Shown piece by piece: positions 1 through 12,440 of a DNA stretch of 64,000 nt (position 1 is the first letter of the stretch; each line of letters starts with the position of its first letter). Source of the DNA: Kappaphycus alvarezii. Taxonomy: Eukaryota; Rhodophyta; Florideophyceae; Gigartinales; Solieriaceae. Location: contig NADL03000026.1 in NCBI GenBank assembly GCA_002205965.3, positions 650,693 to 714,692 on the forward strand, read 5' to 3'. The translations under genes were made by a program, and so were the position numbers. The notes beneath the pieces were generated by a model. That model saw only the letters and a list, made by a program, of their open reading frames with translations. It had not been told where the DNA came from and made no database searches.

Positions 1-3000
1 TATGAGAGCACTACCCAAACTCAAAAATGAAAGATTATAAGTTAGTTCCGGAGAATAATTTGTGTGTAGAGGAATTCTGCTGACAAGAGATTGATTCTAG
101 CCCCTTGTTGAAGATTTGGCCATTGAATACATGCGAAATTGTTGTACTCATTTTTAAGAGTCTCTAAAAATGCTAGGAATCTGGCTCCACTGGAAGACGT
201 CAATATTGGTCTTTTTTGAAATGTTACAATTATGTAGCCATATTCAACCCGTTTTACTGTAGAAAGGATTCGAAAAATCCCTTTGTAAATCCATGCCAAA
301 GCTAAAACCTTCCATCGTCCTTAGGAGCCCTAATAAACCATCGATCAAAAAGGAGAACCAACCAAGACCCTCAATTCCCGGACTAGTACCACTGAGACCG
401 GATTATTCCGGTGTAGTTGTCCAGTTTTTGTCTATTTAGAACTATTCATGTCTAGTGCTTCTCTTGTTCACTCTAGCTAGACCACCTGGCGCGTGTACAG
501 AGTAAACTTCGCTATTTGTGTCCCCAGTAGGTACAGTGACCGGCGTATTCACACTTTACTAACCCTCTCGGCGCTCCTGAAGTAAGATCTCCTGTCCTTC
601 CTATCCATATCAGCCCTTTTCCTCCACCCGATTCCTCCGCTTTACCTGGTCGAGAGAAACTTCTGGAGGAGCTTGAATGTGAGGTCTTAACCGCAAAAAG
701 TGAATAGATGTTTGAACTGTTGCTTTATGCTTATGGTAAAGAGGCCGCAGATTTAGACCAGTGTTGATATATAAAAAGTACTCAACGACAGCAGAGATGA
801 ATTGGAAGCAAACAGTTCTGAATTCAGGGTATTCTGGAAAAAGAGACCCTATAGGTATCAAACTACAAGGTTCTGAAGGTTCGTGTAGCAAATATCAATG
901 GTGCTGACAGCACTAAACATCATGGAAATGTTCCTTTGGTCCAACTGGAAAGAATACGTAAAGTAATCTCTGATTGGTGAAGTGGGCAATTTTTTAAGAA
1001 CCACGCAAGATACCCACGATAGCTTCATTTCATTGGCTTGGCACAAGTTGGTATGATCTTGTGTTTTAAACTGGTGTCTGGGTACCGTGCATAGGTTTCA
1101 CTGATGTCTTGTTACAGTGTAATCCTCGGTAACAGTTACTGGTGGGTTACTTCCACGTGATTTAAGGTGATTTGGATTCTGAAAAAATCGTATATAAAAC
1201 ATCACAAGCTGCACTTTTAATATGATTTCTACGTCTTAACGATCAAATTTATACTATTTTATTTAAGCATTGAGTATTGTACGCATCGAAAACAGTACAG
1301 CACTGCGGCCTTTTACTAAATCAGCTCCCACTTTATCGAGACTCTCATTCTGAGTCTGCTATCGAATTCGCCCATACTATTGGGTACAGTAGCCGTCTAC
1401 ATCAGATTAAATTTCATAGCACTACTTTTCTCTAAGTGCTAGAATGGGGATAATATGGGGGCCTGAAGATTTCTTTATTGCTTTGCTTTTCATCTTTTTC
1501 TTTCTTCCTCTCTTTTTCTCTTCTTAAGGCGGCTATTATGTACTCGGGAAACTAAGCACAGGTCTTCAAATTCAGATGGGCTGCTCTTCGGTGGCGTTTG
1601 TTGCCACATATATGGGTTTCGAAGTCTATCTGCTGTGTGAACGTGAGTTTAAACTTCTTGCTCCGTCGTACATCCATTTTAGCCGCTCTCTCTGACCCCA
1701 GCTCTCTTATAAATTTTCTAAACTCTTTAATTTACCTCCGGTGTGCGCTGAGTAACCCGAGTTCGCAAACTGTGCGATGAAGAGCCCTTTTCTTGATTCT
1801 CCCGGTTCTTATTTCTCCTTTCAAGCTTGTTTGTGATTTTGAACGCATTTTTACAGGTCCTATCTATACCTACATGTGTATTTTCCGATGAGGAAAGCGA
1901 TTGAGGTTCCAGCGCCAACCGCTAACCGCAGGGGAAGTTTGGATGGATGACAACAGGTTTACGGCGTTTCCAACAGAGAAGGAAAGGCTACCCGCGGCTC
2001 TGTTGGCCTTTTGTTGCTGACGGGACCCTCTAGGTGGTTAAAAATAGTCTAAGAGTGCGACGAGGGCTGGTTAAAACGAGAGCTTGATTCGGAAGGCGAT
2101 GCTTCATCTAGGACTCGGGCTCCATTTCTGCCGACCTGTCCGCCGATCTTTTCCCTACCAGACTTCTTTCCTGTCCTCTTTCCTTGTACAGTTCTCAACC
2201 TAAAAACGCCGGTGATACACTAGTTTTTAAGGTGTCTCCACAGTCTACCCACATTAGGCTTAAGCGGAAGTCGGCGCCTCTGCAGTTACTGGAGTATTGT
2301 CCCTCTGTGCCCCGAGTTAAACATTTTTGACCCAGAGAGACAAGCTGCACCTAAATTTTACAGGGTATTACCCCCTCGAACTTCGACAGACACACTGTCG
2401 GTCCAAGGAGACAAGGGACTCCTTTGCTTCAAAAGACAGAAGGGGAGCGAAATTGTTGGTTTGGTCTTCTTGTGGTTGGATTTTGGTCCTTTTCTGGGGA
2501 GTTGTAGATTTCTTGATGGTAATATTGAGGTGATTTGTTCCAGTCGGGGGTAAGTTGAGGCCCGAATCCCCCTCGATCACCGCCTAGATAGAGAAACTAA
2601 AAATTTCAAACCCTTTCTAAATAGAACTAGAATACCTTCTAGGTAATATGAACTTCTACAGTACCGAATCACTATACTTGTTGTGCTTAGCACAGACTGC
2701 ACTATATTAAATTATTCATAATTACAATCCTGGAGCCGAACGATAAATATGTAGCCCTGATTGATACCAAGCGAAATTATGCATCACACACACTTGACAT
2801 TGTTAGCCACAAACTCGCACATAAAACAATGTAATACAGACCTGACCGGACCGGAATACAGAGAATTGACCACGTTCAGACTGAACACGGAATAACTAAC
2901 CGAGGATTAATTTTTTTTTACTCTTCAATGTTCTCGTTTCGCCTTTTTCTACTGTTTTCGCTTCCAAGAGCACCGCGAGCAGCGACAATTTACTCTGAAA

Positions 3001-3215
3001 CACGAAACTCTCTGGGAAAAAAAGGGTGGTATGCAGAGTAACGTTTTGAAATACAGTACTTAGGACCAGTGGCAGCTTCCATGGTTAGAATTGTGGCGTA
3101 ACAGCTTCCACAGTGGAATTTATGTTCACTCTATTGCCGTAGTACAAACGTACTGTAAATAAATATCCCAAAATTAAGCACAATAAAAGCAAGTGCAAGC
3201 CATGAAATTCAAGTA
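1..3215. other. Stretch without a recognisable gene
   Basis: Only short reading frames (under about 95 codons) occur, on both strands, and none shows a domain or motif that I recognise. The base composition is mixed, with an AT-rich part near 2.6-3.2 kb. I see no tandem array, tRNA-like B box or long inverted repeat. It is probably intergenic DNA or repeat remains too old to read. Confidence 0.6.
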
Positions 3216-3219
3216 TACT

Positions 3220-3665
3220 TCAAATTACCTGTAACGATTTCCAATATTCCATTTCTTCTGAGTTAAGTATCCATTGATTGATAGGGTTACTGAGTATAAT
3301 ATTCTCAATGATTGAATGAAGGTGTAGATTTTCCGTCATTTTTGCTGAACCATCATCATGTCTGAATTCAGAAGCCATGTGTCCAACATTGTGCAAATAT
3401 CCATCGTGATATAATTTACGAGTCCCCAAATATCAATAAAAATCCGTTCTCATTGACCGTAGAAAGTTTGGCAATAGTGTCAAGCAGTGATCTTGAATCA
3501 ATTATGAAAATGATGGTTATCTCCTTCGCAGAAATAATTTTTAGATCATGCGCGAATTTCTTGCACCAATAAAAGCAGTTTAGAACGCATAACCTTCTGC
3601 AGTCAGCATGGATCGCGGTATACGCCGACAGTACCTCAAACCGAAATTTATTATTCAAGCGTTTC
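3220..3665 (-). pseudogene. Ty1/copia RNase H fragment
   Basis: Read on the minus strand, this is the C-terminal RNase H region of a copia-type polyprotein, spread over three frames. In order I can read CRRIPRSMLTAEGYAF (the usual K/R-S-x-R-V-T-R-S-x-L-A-A-E motif with its catalytic Glu), then FIIDSRSLLDTIAKLS (the T-D-S-K-S-L catalytic Asp motif), then VGHMASEFRHDDGSAKMTEN (the segment that normally ends A-D-x-L-T-K). Stops and frame changes interrupt it, so it is dead. No LTR or RT was recognised next to it, so it is a fragment. It lies just left of the DIRS-like element's left repeat and is probably an unrelated older insertion. Confidence 0.6.
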
Positions 3666-3887
3666 CATTTTCATCCTTTAAGAATGCAATCATTCCCAGT
3701 TGAGAACTTTAGTCGTTATTGCACTTAAAACTAGCATCAGAATATGCCCAATTGCAGATTGATTGCAAATGACAAGGTTTAAATGTATATAAGACAGTGT
3801 TCTTCCGAAAGAAAAGGTATGACTTCATGTATCATGCAAATTTCTGTCCTGCCAACTGACTAGGCTTTCCATTACGTCAGTTTTGGT

Positions 3888-4150
3888 TGAAGGATTGCAA
3901 AATGATGGGTGAATATGACAATAAGGCTTCGACTTGGCTGTGATCCACAACTCTCCACAAGTCACGCAGTCAAATCTACATCTTGGTTGCATTTGCATCC
4001 CTTCCACTGCAAGAACCTCGAAATAAGGCCGCGTTAGCGGGATTTACGTTGCTCAAAGGCTTGTTGTTCCATCAAAACCCGTCTAATAGGGCTATTTAAT
4101 CGACAAACTGAGAACCTCTGCCGGAACTTCTGGTTCCTCAACTTGTCTTT
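3888..4150 (+). repeat. Left direct repeat of the DIRS-like element
   Basis: This segment matches 7608-7868 in the same orientation over about 260 bp with scattered substitutions and small indels. Shared blocks include TTGGCTGTGATCCAC, ACTCTCCACAA and AGGGCTATTT. It probably corresponds to A1 of a split direct repeat. Confidence 0.85.
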
Positions 4151-4229
4151 TGTTCTCCTAACTTGAACCAGCTACGGACGAATCAACGTCTAGGCCGACC
4201 TTCGCACAAACACAACATGCAATCCTCCA

Positions 4230-5175
4230 ATTTTGCGTGCTGAATCCTCTTCCACACCATCCGAAATCTTCAGGCTTGTTGCTCCGAAGACAATGTTGCC
4301 GGACTCGAAGGAAATCTCTCCAAAAATCGTCAAACTACTCATGTCTGAGTCTGGATCCGCTACCACTGCCGCTGCTGCCACCTCCGCCTCCGCCCGGACT
4401 TCTTTTGTCGCACAGCATTCACCAAATCGTACCAAGAAGCCCTCAGCCGCTGCCGAGGTTTTCAAAGTTGGAAACTGTAGTTTACGCTGACACTCCCTAC
4501 CACTGAACACGTGTGCGAAGCCTTCGTTACACTGCGAGCCTACACAAGTACGGCGAGAAAGACCTCGTCCCTGCTCACCAAGTCACTGAAGTTCCCGTGT
4601 CCAAAGATATTGAAGCTGACACATAAGCTTTCTTTGTGCTACAGCATTTCATTTCGGCTTTGTATAGCCGTGTCCTGGAGCGCGCCAAATTCTTGGCTAG
4701 ATCTATCTATTCCAGCAAGTCTGAAACAGTCTTTCTACAGAAATATTTGCGCGAGGGCTACTCCTCGTATTCTTCAGAGCTCTACCGCTTGGAGAAAGAC
4801 AGGTTTGCCGAATTACACTCAGAAGCCTACACCAAGAAGTTTAAAAGCACCTCTAGCTGGAAGGTATTCGTCTTCGCGATTCAGGATGCTTTACACCGTC
4901 GTACTTACGAAGAGGTTCCCGCCGCAACTGCTTTCTCCCTGCGCCAATAAGATTACTAGATTTAGAAGGCATCTGTGGCAGTGTAGGTCGGAACGCAGCG
5001 GCGAGTCGTGAATTTGTCGAGACAATCAACTTTGTTTCGAGACATCCCAATCAAGACAGATACTTTGGAAGCTTTCGTATTGGAACTCAAACAGAACGAA
5101 AGGATGTTCTCCTTCAATATTGCCACCACTTTCGGTGGCACCATATATTTCGCAATTGATTCTTTCTAGGGCGAA
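4230..5175 (+). pseudogene. gag-like ORF of the DIRS-like element
   Basis: From about 4233 a frame reads as an Ala/Ser-rich segment, and after a frame change near 4530 a second frame stays mostly readable to 5169. Recognisable stretches are KYGEKDLVPAHQ, FISALYSRVLERAKFLARSI and LELKQNERMFSFNIATTF. In-frame stops lie near 4624 and 4950-4985. I have no motif that proves a nucleocapsid role. The call rests on its position, first in the element and directly 5' of the reverse transcriptase. It could instead be an unrelated ORF captured by the element. Confidence 0.4.
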
Positions 5176-5419
5176 GAATCGCTTTTTTCTTTGTACTGCA
5201 CAACTCTTTAGTTAAAAAATCGCTGCACCTTACTTTATCAAATTCATGCCCCCTGATTCGATTCAATTGGCTGTATCTACTGTTGCGCATTCACTCGTAT
5301 ATGTACTACTTCTTAGTAGCGGTCAGACTAATTTATCGGCTACAAAAGGCCCGTTTAGCAGAGGGCCCGTCTTTAACGCGCTTTTGGACTGCAACAAAAG
5401 GAGGAAAAGGTTAATTTGG

Positions 5420-6640
5420 AAGTTTCTCAAAAGCATCGAACATTAGAGATTCGTACTAAACCTGATCCACATGGGTTTCTGAATTTAGGTTCGACGTCTG
5501 GAAAAGATTCAGGTTATCTCGCAGCAATTATTGCGCCAAGCACGACGGAACCGGCGTCTAGTCGATGTCCAACTGTCACGCCACTTCGCAGGAGTGGAGA
5601 TCTTATGGTCGCTAGCAATGTCTCTCACCCAATTCTACACTCGATACCTGTACGAATCGCTCAAGCAGAACACAACCAACTGTGGTAAATGCGTCCGTCT
5701 TCTACACGCCGCGATCCGGGATGTCAAGCACTGGCGCGACCTGAGCAAGCATCAGCCAGAGAGGCCCATTCCAACCCCATCCCCTACAGCCACGTTGCAT
5801 TCCGAAGACTTCACATCAATCAGTCAAGAGGGAAACCTGGGTTCCGACCTCCGGCCGGGAGTTCAGGGGGTTTGAGAAGCCCGGGGCCTTTTTTATTCCG
5901 TCCCACGGGTCAGGACGATAAACTTTCTCGAGCTTCACGCAGCAACGGACAATATTCGACTCTTCGCCAATATGCTTAAGTACAGGACTTATCTAAGGGT
6001 TTGGGAGGGTAATCAAGCCGTGATGTCCATTCTGAACGCCAAGAACTCCGGTTGTTACAACTTTTGTTGATTCGGTTGGGAATCTCAATCTATTCACAAT
6101 ACCCACCCTCGGCGGTCAATCGCTTCGCAGATCGCCTCTCGAGATTTCACATGTTAAAATACTGTAGAATCAGCGGAGTAAAAATCCAACCGCTACTCAA
6201 GTACTTCCTACCAACCATAGATCGCTTTGCGGACAATATCAACGAGGTATACCAATGTTTCAACAACCAATTAGCATTTCTCGGCTCCCTCGATATTGAA
6301 GCTCTAAGCCAAGATTCTTGTATTGAAAATAACTTTTGGAATATGTCCCTCAAGTATATACCGCTCGTTGTTACGAAAATCTCTCAGAAAAGAGCCCAGT
6401 GAATTCTGATCATTGCACATAGGCCTGCTCAGCAATGGTACACCCAAATGATCCGTTTCGCTCGACCGCACGTTTTAGACACAAGAATCTGTACCTACCC
6501 CCGATTTGGGCCCCTCCGAAATGTCTTCGCCTCCGTGGTAGATCGCCGTGTGGAAGATCTCATGGAAGAAGAAGCAACGCTACCGTTATCCGTAACTCTG
6601 CAGTAGCCTGTTTTATCTACGGAAGTATATGGGGGAACTA
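5420..6640 (+). pseudogene. DIRS-type reverse transcriptase / RNase H
   Basis: Several frames together give the C-terminal part of a DIRS RT followed by its RNase H. EKIQVISQQLLRQARRNRR and VRLLHAAIRDVKHWRDLS correspond to the RT thumb region that in this group reads like V-R-L-x-x-x-x-x-R-D-L-x-W-W. NRFADRLSR near 6120 corresponds to the N-V-x-A-D-x-L-S-R motif of these elements, and LKYFLPTIDRFADNINEVY near 6200 to their W-G-x-x-x-x-D-R-F-A-x-x-x-N block. The palm with Y-x-D-D was not found, so the 5' part of RT is missing or unreadable. Many frame changes are present. Confidence 0.65.
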
Positions 6641-6769
6641 ATGGTTAAAGTGTAATCAAGCAGCTGATGCACATGGCTAAGGTGCCAAGCACTTGGCGCT
6701 GGAATTAAAATGTAGACTATATTTGTTCTAAGTATTGTGTGGATTCGCTATAGGGAAACAACAGTTCTA

Positions 6770-7500
6770 TTCTACGATATCTAGGACAGCTAATCAACGA
6801 AGGCAAGGTTAGTGCTACAATGGTTCGCAACTATCTATTTGGCGTCAAAACCGCTCATTCTCGCGTGAGTCGCTCCCTAAGTCTCACTACGTTAATTTAG
6901 TAGTCAGCTGATGCCTATCAACAAAATGGCCACGATCGCAAGTTTTTCAGCGATCGTGATTAGATGACGGAACATAGAACTTTCCCTAGCTCTGTGGCCC
7001 GTAGGATATTCGCTAGTACACTCATAGCTCCAGATTTTTACTTGTGTTATTCCAACGTGGTGAAGCCGGTATGTCCCTACAACTGCGCAATATCACGGTC
7101 TCTGAGGATTCAATCAACATTGCAATTGCACTCTGCAAGAATCGACAAAGCGTGCGCACACCCTTTGGCACACAAGAAATTCCAACATCGAGTCAAGTTT
7201 TATCGACCTGGTGAGACGTCATGATACCTTACGTCGAAATATTGGCTCTATTAGTAAGTAATACTGGGCCTTGGCTGAAACGCGCTTGTCAACCAGCGCA
7301 TCCATGATGAGATTATGGCTCAAGTTCTGTCCCGCAAAAATTCAAGTCGCTGCAAATCCTCAAGTTTCCTGGATCTTTCATTCTCTTCGCGTGGGGGCTG
7401 CTTCGAAATGGGCGTTTATTGGTGTTCAAAAGTATCTTATCTTGATTTTGGACGACTGGCCTACAGGAAGAACTTTTTCGCGAATCATTTTTTGATGCCC
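6770..7500 (+). pseudogene. Tyrosine recombinase of the DIRS-like element
   Basis: Near 6778-6880 the sequence reads RYLGQLINEGKVSATMVRNY, which resembles the SAM-like core-binding domain of DIRS recombinases. The frame beginning at 7271 reads HSLRVGAASKWAFIGVQKYL near 7382, which corresponds to box II of tyrosine recombinases (H-x-x-R, here His-Ser-Leu-Arg). The catalytic Tyr was not identified with confidence. Between the two blocks the frame is broken several times. The family joins DIRS DNA to its target by a recombinase instead of an integrase, which fits the absence of any DDE integrase in this unit. Confidence 0.55.
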
Positions 7501-7607
7501 ATGTGTTGCATTGTGATGATTCGTTCTTCTTCGGTCACTGATTGTAGCCTCACTCTCTCCAATTCTACCTCCGGTACTTTTGGTTTTCCCAAATTGTTTT
7601 ACTCGGT

Positions 7608-7868
7608 GAAATGATTGCAAAATAATTGGTGAATATGACAAGTAGGCTTCAACTTGGCTGTGATCCACGACTCTCCACAAATCAAGCTATCAAACGTACA
7701 TCTCGGCTGCATCTGCATCCGTTCCACTGCAAAACCTCGATATTAGGCCACGGAAGCAGCTTACCATTGCTCAAAGTCTTGATGTGCGATCAAAACCAGT
7801 CGAACAGGGCTATTTGATCGTCAACCTGAGAACCTCTGCTGCAACTTCTGGCTCCTCAGTCTAGTCAT
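7608..7868 (+). repeat. Right direct repeat of the DIRS-like element
   Basis: This is the second copy of the repeat at 3888-4150, in the same orientation, just 3' of the recombinase remains. Divergence between the copies is visible at many positions, so the insertion is not recent. Confidence 0.85.
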
Positions 7869-7869
7869 G

Positions 7870-9130
7870 TTTTAGTCACAAATCATCTTTTCTTTGTCTA
7901 AATTCACTTATTTTATTGGGACATTTTTCCTTTACACCTCTCGTATCAAACTGGTGATTCCTTCACTTGTTCATCACATTGTTCCCACCCTCTTGCAAGT
8001 AACGTAGCGGGTAAGTATTTGCACCGCATCAATATCACGATCGGGTTGCATCCACAAGACAGGTTGTCAAGATCGGGTTGCTAAATAGGCTGCCAATCGA
8101 TCGCTCGGCCCTCTGGGCGAAATTGCCCCTAGAACATTTTAGCAATAATTTCGTGTTATGGGGACAGGTCGAAGGACCCGCAACTGTTCGGAAGTGCACA
8201 TGCGCCCTACACACTATATTGAGAGAGAATGGACCCTAACAAGCTGTCATTTCTCATGACAAGTGACTATATCTCAATTTCTGGCGTTACTTGGGTTGGA
8301 ATACTGGCACCCTAACCATCTCATGAAAATCGTCTGTTCCAAAACTTGACTCATCTGAACCCCTTCGCTTCACCACCTCTTTCAGGGCGGCTAGTAACGA
8401 CGCATGCGAGCGAGAACGCTGTTCTATTAAGCACATAACCACATTCTAGTGATATTATCTTCACTATTGGTTTAAATGTGTTTCTTTTCTCAAATTGTTT
8501 TCTCGCCGCGTAACAACTCAAGTCATGTCTCATGGATGTATATATATACGCAATCTTTCCTTGGAATTCTGCAAACTATTTGCTAGTCATACTTCTTCCT
8601 GGTGTTTATTTTTTGATGATTAATCAAACTGAAGTAGACGCACAGCCGACGCATTTAAAGCGTCATCGATAAAACAGCCATTGAATTGAATTGGAAGCGT
8701 ATTTGGGCGTGTTTTGGTTACAAAATGTCTTCCAAGTTTCTGTTCTTTTGCTGATACCGTTATATTTTCGGTACCAAAGGTATCATTAAACAAAGTAAAT
8801 TGAGCTCCTGGGAAAATCTTTCCCGTTGTCAAAGAAAAGGCGTGGGTCCATTACGCCCCTGCTCGGGAAGCAATTTCTCTAGCTGAGAACGTCTAAATGT
8901 TATCAACGATACGTCGGAGAGTACCGGGTAGCAACTGTGTGGGGCGTACTCTTAGGTACTGGGTAATGTAGGAACCTGCGCAAAAACCAGCGAAGTGCAA
9001 GTCGATGCGGGTGCCCCCGAGGGTGGTGAGGTGAGGAAAAATGGGAATATCTAATTCGTGTCGGGTGGGTGTGTGGCGGGGTGAGAAGCGACGTTTATGG
9101 CCGCTTGTGGGGCTAATACGGGTGTTCCAG
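7870..9130. other. Stretch without a recognisable gene
   Basis: The longest minus-strand frame (8620-8832, 70 codons, no ATG start) has no motif that I can place. The interval separates the DIRS-like repeat from the GC-rich LINE remains. It may contain more of the DIRS-like right end, but I found no repeat partner for it. Confidence 0.5.
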
Positions 9131-9499
9131 ACGGAGAGTTAAGTTTCGATTAGTGCGCAGGGTTTGGGTTGGTAAGAATATTGTGGAGTACCGAGTGTGT
9201 CCGTACGTTGTGGTGAAATGTAATGTGCGGCTTCCGTGGTTTTCTGGTTGCCTTTGCCTGCCTGGTGATGCCTGGAGCTTGAGAGGGACTTTGAAGCTTT
9301 TTGTTGTAGCAGACCGGTGAGATTAGGATGTGGAAGATGGCTTGTAGGCGACATAAGTGGGAGTTGTTGATATTCCTCAAGCGCAGATAAGATGCGAAGA
9401 GTTGCCGCTGGATGGAGAGGTCGGCGCGGTGAGGGTCGTTGAGGTTGCGCAGCAGGATAGCTCTGTACAAGTACGTGCTGTGGAAGAACGTTGGGAGGA

Positions 9500-11108
9500 C
9501 GTGGCCAGGTGGGCGGGGCCATATCAGAAGTGAGGGGCGTTGCGTGTGGGAGGTAACGGGTGCATTGTTTGAGTACGATGTACACTGGTGATGGTCGAGT
9601 CGGGTGTATTCCTAGGGTTGACTGTCATCTCTGAGTAAGAGGCTTGCGGGATAGTTACCGCGATTGCATTGTGCGTGGTAGACGTGGTGCGCCGGTCCTG
9701 AATGATCACTGTGTACATATTGCGTGCCCAGTCCATACGTCTGGCGGATGCCCAGCGTTGACATTCATTGAGGAAGAGTCTGGAGGAGGTGAGTGGAGTA
9801 GGACGTCGTCTGCGAACAGTATGCATGGAGGTGACAGGGAAAAGGGAATCGTGATGATTGTCAGGGCCTCGGGAAGCCATTGATGAATACGTTGAATAGA
9901 ATTGGGGAGATGGGGATATTGGTTGAGACCAAAGGCGGATAATGAAACGAGGTTACAAAGAGTGGCCACGTGTCATACGGCCTCATACTCGTCGAAGTAT
10001 GTGCAATGTCAAGACTTACAGAACATGGCCTAGGCATCATTCTGTCCGTTGCTAAATTTGGCCTCTAGGCGGGGTTTTCGTGCAGGGTTTCGCGGACGTA
10101 CTGTATGCCGAAATCTGGAAGTTTAGTTATTTTCTGGACGATTTGATTCTGGCGCCAAATTGTGTGAGGCGCCTCTATGCCAGACCGCCTAAATTTAGTC
10201 ATAGAACAGTATCAGTACTGTAAGTCCGACAGGACTTGCCGTAGCCCGGTATTTTAAGTCCCGTCGAGCGAAATGTGGGGGGTGACGGAAAAGGGGGGAC
10301 GAAAAAGATACGTTTCGACGAGTGAACTGTTTCAGATAACCGTTGCTGTCTGGGTGCATTCGTCTTTTGTCCGGACCGTGAAGGGGAGGAGGCTGTTGGA
10401 ATATTCGTACGTGCAAAGAAAGAGATGGCCTTTTATGCGTACGTACAGTAGCTCACGGAAGAGCTAAATTTATACAGCCAGTCAGGAGCTGTTCTCTTAT
10501 TGGCCAACACCTTCCTGAGAAGCACCTCTGGACAAGAGGATGGTGCCTGTCGGAACGCTCACTGCTTCTCAGGTGCCGAAACTCTCTAGCAGCCCTCGAC
10601 AATCTTTCTATAGCCACTCCAGCGACGTTCTGACTGACCGGAGCAGCAACAGCAAACCCAACCAATTCCAACTTTCTACAGAGGCATGCTGTTATTATGG
10701 CTGTCTCTGTGTGGGGAAAATGCGTCCTAGTCCTGTAGGAAGCAGTTGGCGGTTGACTCGGTCATAGTCCTTGAGAATATCCAGAGTGGCGAGCAAGAGG
10801 TTCCCTTGCTGCATGGCTGCTTCCATGGCGATGAGGGCGTGAAGGGGGCCTATTCTTCTTTGGAAGCCAAACTTCATCTGGTGGAGGGCTGTGAGGTCGG
10901 CTAGGAAGGAGGTCAGACCTCCCTCGATGGCTTTCCTGCAGTGAGATAAGAGGCAAAGTGGGCGGTAGTTCGCTGGAGTACGTTGATCCCCGCGTTTGCG
11001 GACCGGATCAGGATGCCTGTGGCCCAGTTCTGGGGATACTGGTGAGTTCGGCCGATTGTCGTCCACCATGAGTAAGCAGTGTGGAAGAGACGGCTCCATC
11101 TTCATCAT
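9500..11108 (-). pseudogene. LINE reverse transcriptase domain
   Basis: In the frame from 11108 downward, TPANYRPLCLLSHCRKAIEG is the P-x-x-Y-R-P-I-S-L-L motif. Next come MKFGFQRRIGPLHALIAM (the Q-F-G-F-R motif) and LATLDILKDYDRVNRQLL (motif A, with catalytic Asp). RGASQEGVG near 10520 resembles the R-G-V-P-Q-G-S block. The catalytic box itself survives as ILFADDVLLHSPPPD near 9800 (F-A-D-D). Between 10.45 and 9.97 kb the frame is unreadable, and this part may hold an insertion. After F-A-D-D, WARNMYTVIIQD and similar pieces continue the thumb and C-terminal region to about 9140. Confidence 0.75.
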
Positions 11109-11699
11109 CTCGTGCGTACCCTGTCACTACCCCCCCTATTCGCGTGCGCGGTGCAAATGCAGTTGAGGATGTGTGGCTTAAGCGCCGGCGGGGAGTGAAG
11201 CTCTGGAATTGTATCGGGGATTGCTCTCGGTTACGGGGGGTGCTCATGAAGATGATGCCCATGGGGAGAGCTGCGTCCGTTGCATAGATGGTCCGTTTCC
11301 TTCTCGCGGTCTGACGTCTATCACTTGCTATTGCCTTAGTAAATTGGTCGTTGGGTAGGTCGGTGAGGCGGAGAAGGCTCGCTCTTGAAACCATCGTTTT
11401 ATCTCTTCGAATTTATTGCTCGACGACGGCCTGTAGTCGTTTGAACTGTACGTCAGTAGGTTTCCGTTGCTTGTAAGCCTTGTCGCGCTTAGCTGCTGGC
11501 GCATCCAATGAGTAGGTCCAGAACGGTTTGAAACGGCGGAGTCGGCGATTTGCGAGCACTTGACAGGGGCCGGTGATGGTGCGCGTGACGCGTCGTATAT
11601 CACAGGGGCGTTAATCGCAGTGCAGCTGTAGAGCACGGCTATGAGTGGGCAAGGAGCGTTGATAGGTTGCCGCTGCTTCCAGCTGGTTCCTCGGCGTGA

Positions 11700-12440
11700 A
11701 AAGCATTGACTTCGTTATCCTTCTCTGGGTCGGCGTGGCGTTGGTGAGGAGGGGTGGGATGGAGTCGCTATGACGAGGGAGTGATCTGAACAGCTATTCC
11801 AACTGTCGGAGAGGGCAGCACAATGTAGGGGCTCGGATGAAATGAAGATATGGGGGTGCTTGAGCCTAACGCAACTCTTGGGTGGAATGAGGGTTGAGTA
11901 GACGCGAATATTTTGAACCGTGTACCCCGGACTGCTCTCATAAGCGACGTCCCCTTGGGTTGGCTACAGAGTCCCAGAGAGTAGATCGCGCATTCAGATC
12001 GCCTGTTAGGATTGCATGCGGTGGGGGATGGAGGATGAGTCGTTGACTGATGCTGCGAACGATTGCGCTGGGAATTTCGGGTTGACGTAGGCTCCGGAGG
12101 CATGGGTGGATGGGTCCAATTGAGTGTGAGGATTTGGAGATTGAATTAGTAGGTGGATGGAAGCTGTTGCAGATATGGTGAATGGTAGTACTGAATCTGG
12201 GCCGGACGGCAAGTGCAACGCCAACACGGCGAGGGCGTTAATGGTGTTGCGGCGTGGGGGATCTGTGAGACGGTTGCCTGGGGCCAGACACGGCACCATT
12301 GTGGCGCTGCGTCGGTACGGGTCTCCGTGACGATGAGGATGTCTGGGATGGCTGTGGCGAGAAGTGTGTGGATGGATGATAAGGAGGTTGCGAGGCCACA
12401 GGTATTCCATTGAATTTGTCATTCCGGGGGCCAACGAGTT
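11700..12440 (-). pseudogene. LINE endonuclease domain
   Basis: Near 12420 the minus strand reads QWNTCGLATSLLSIHTLLA, matching the N-terminal N-x-x-G-L motif of AP-like endonucleases. It is followed by PDILIVTETRTDAAP with the conserved catalytic Glu. Further on, AILTGDLNARSTLWDS near 12000 is the G-D-F-N-A-x-x-x-x-W motif with catalytic Asp and Asn, and a weak LPRHSDSIP resembles the terminal S-D-H. At least three frame changes separate these motifs. This domain normally nicks target DNA to prime reverse transcription. The copy is clearly inactive. Confidence 0.7.

Larger units (their letters stand above)
3888..7868 (+). mobile_element. DIRS-like (tyrosine recombinase) retrotransposon, decayed
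   Basis: A unit of about 4 kb lies between two direct repeats of about 260 bp. Inside it, in order on the plus strand, are a gag-like region, a DIRS-type reverse transcriptase/RNase H and the remains of a tyrosine recombinase. This gene order is what the DIRS order of YR retrotransposons is known for. Same-orientation repeats, rather than inverted ones, point to the PAT/Ngaro style with split direct repeats, in which an A1 copy sits left and A2 lies near the right end. No integrase of the DDE type is present. Frameshifts and stops run through all three coding regions, so the copy cannot move by itself. The exact outer ends could not be fixed. Confidence 0.65.

Noticed and set aside
4190-4510. 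A minus-strand Ala/Val-rich frame of 106 codons
   Set aside because: It is antisense to an Ala/Ser-rich gag-like stretch with a repetitive GCN/CCN composition; low complexity explains it.
8620-8832. A 70-codon minus-strand frame that reads protein-like
   Set aside because: No ATG start, no motif, and no neighbouring frame continues it.
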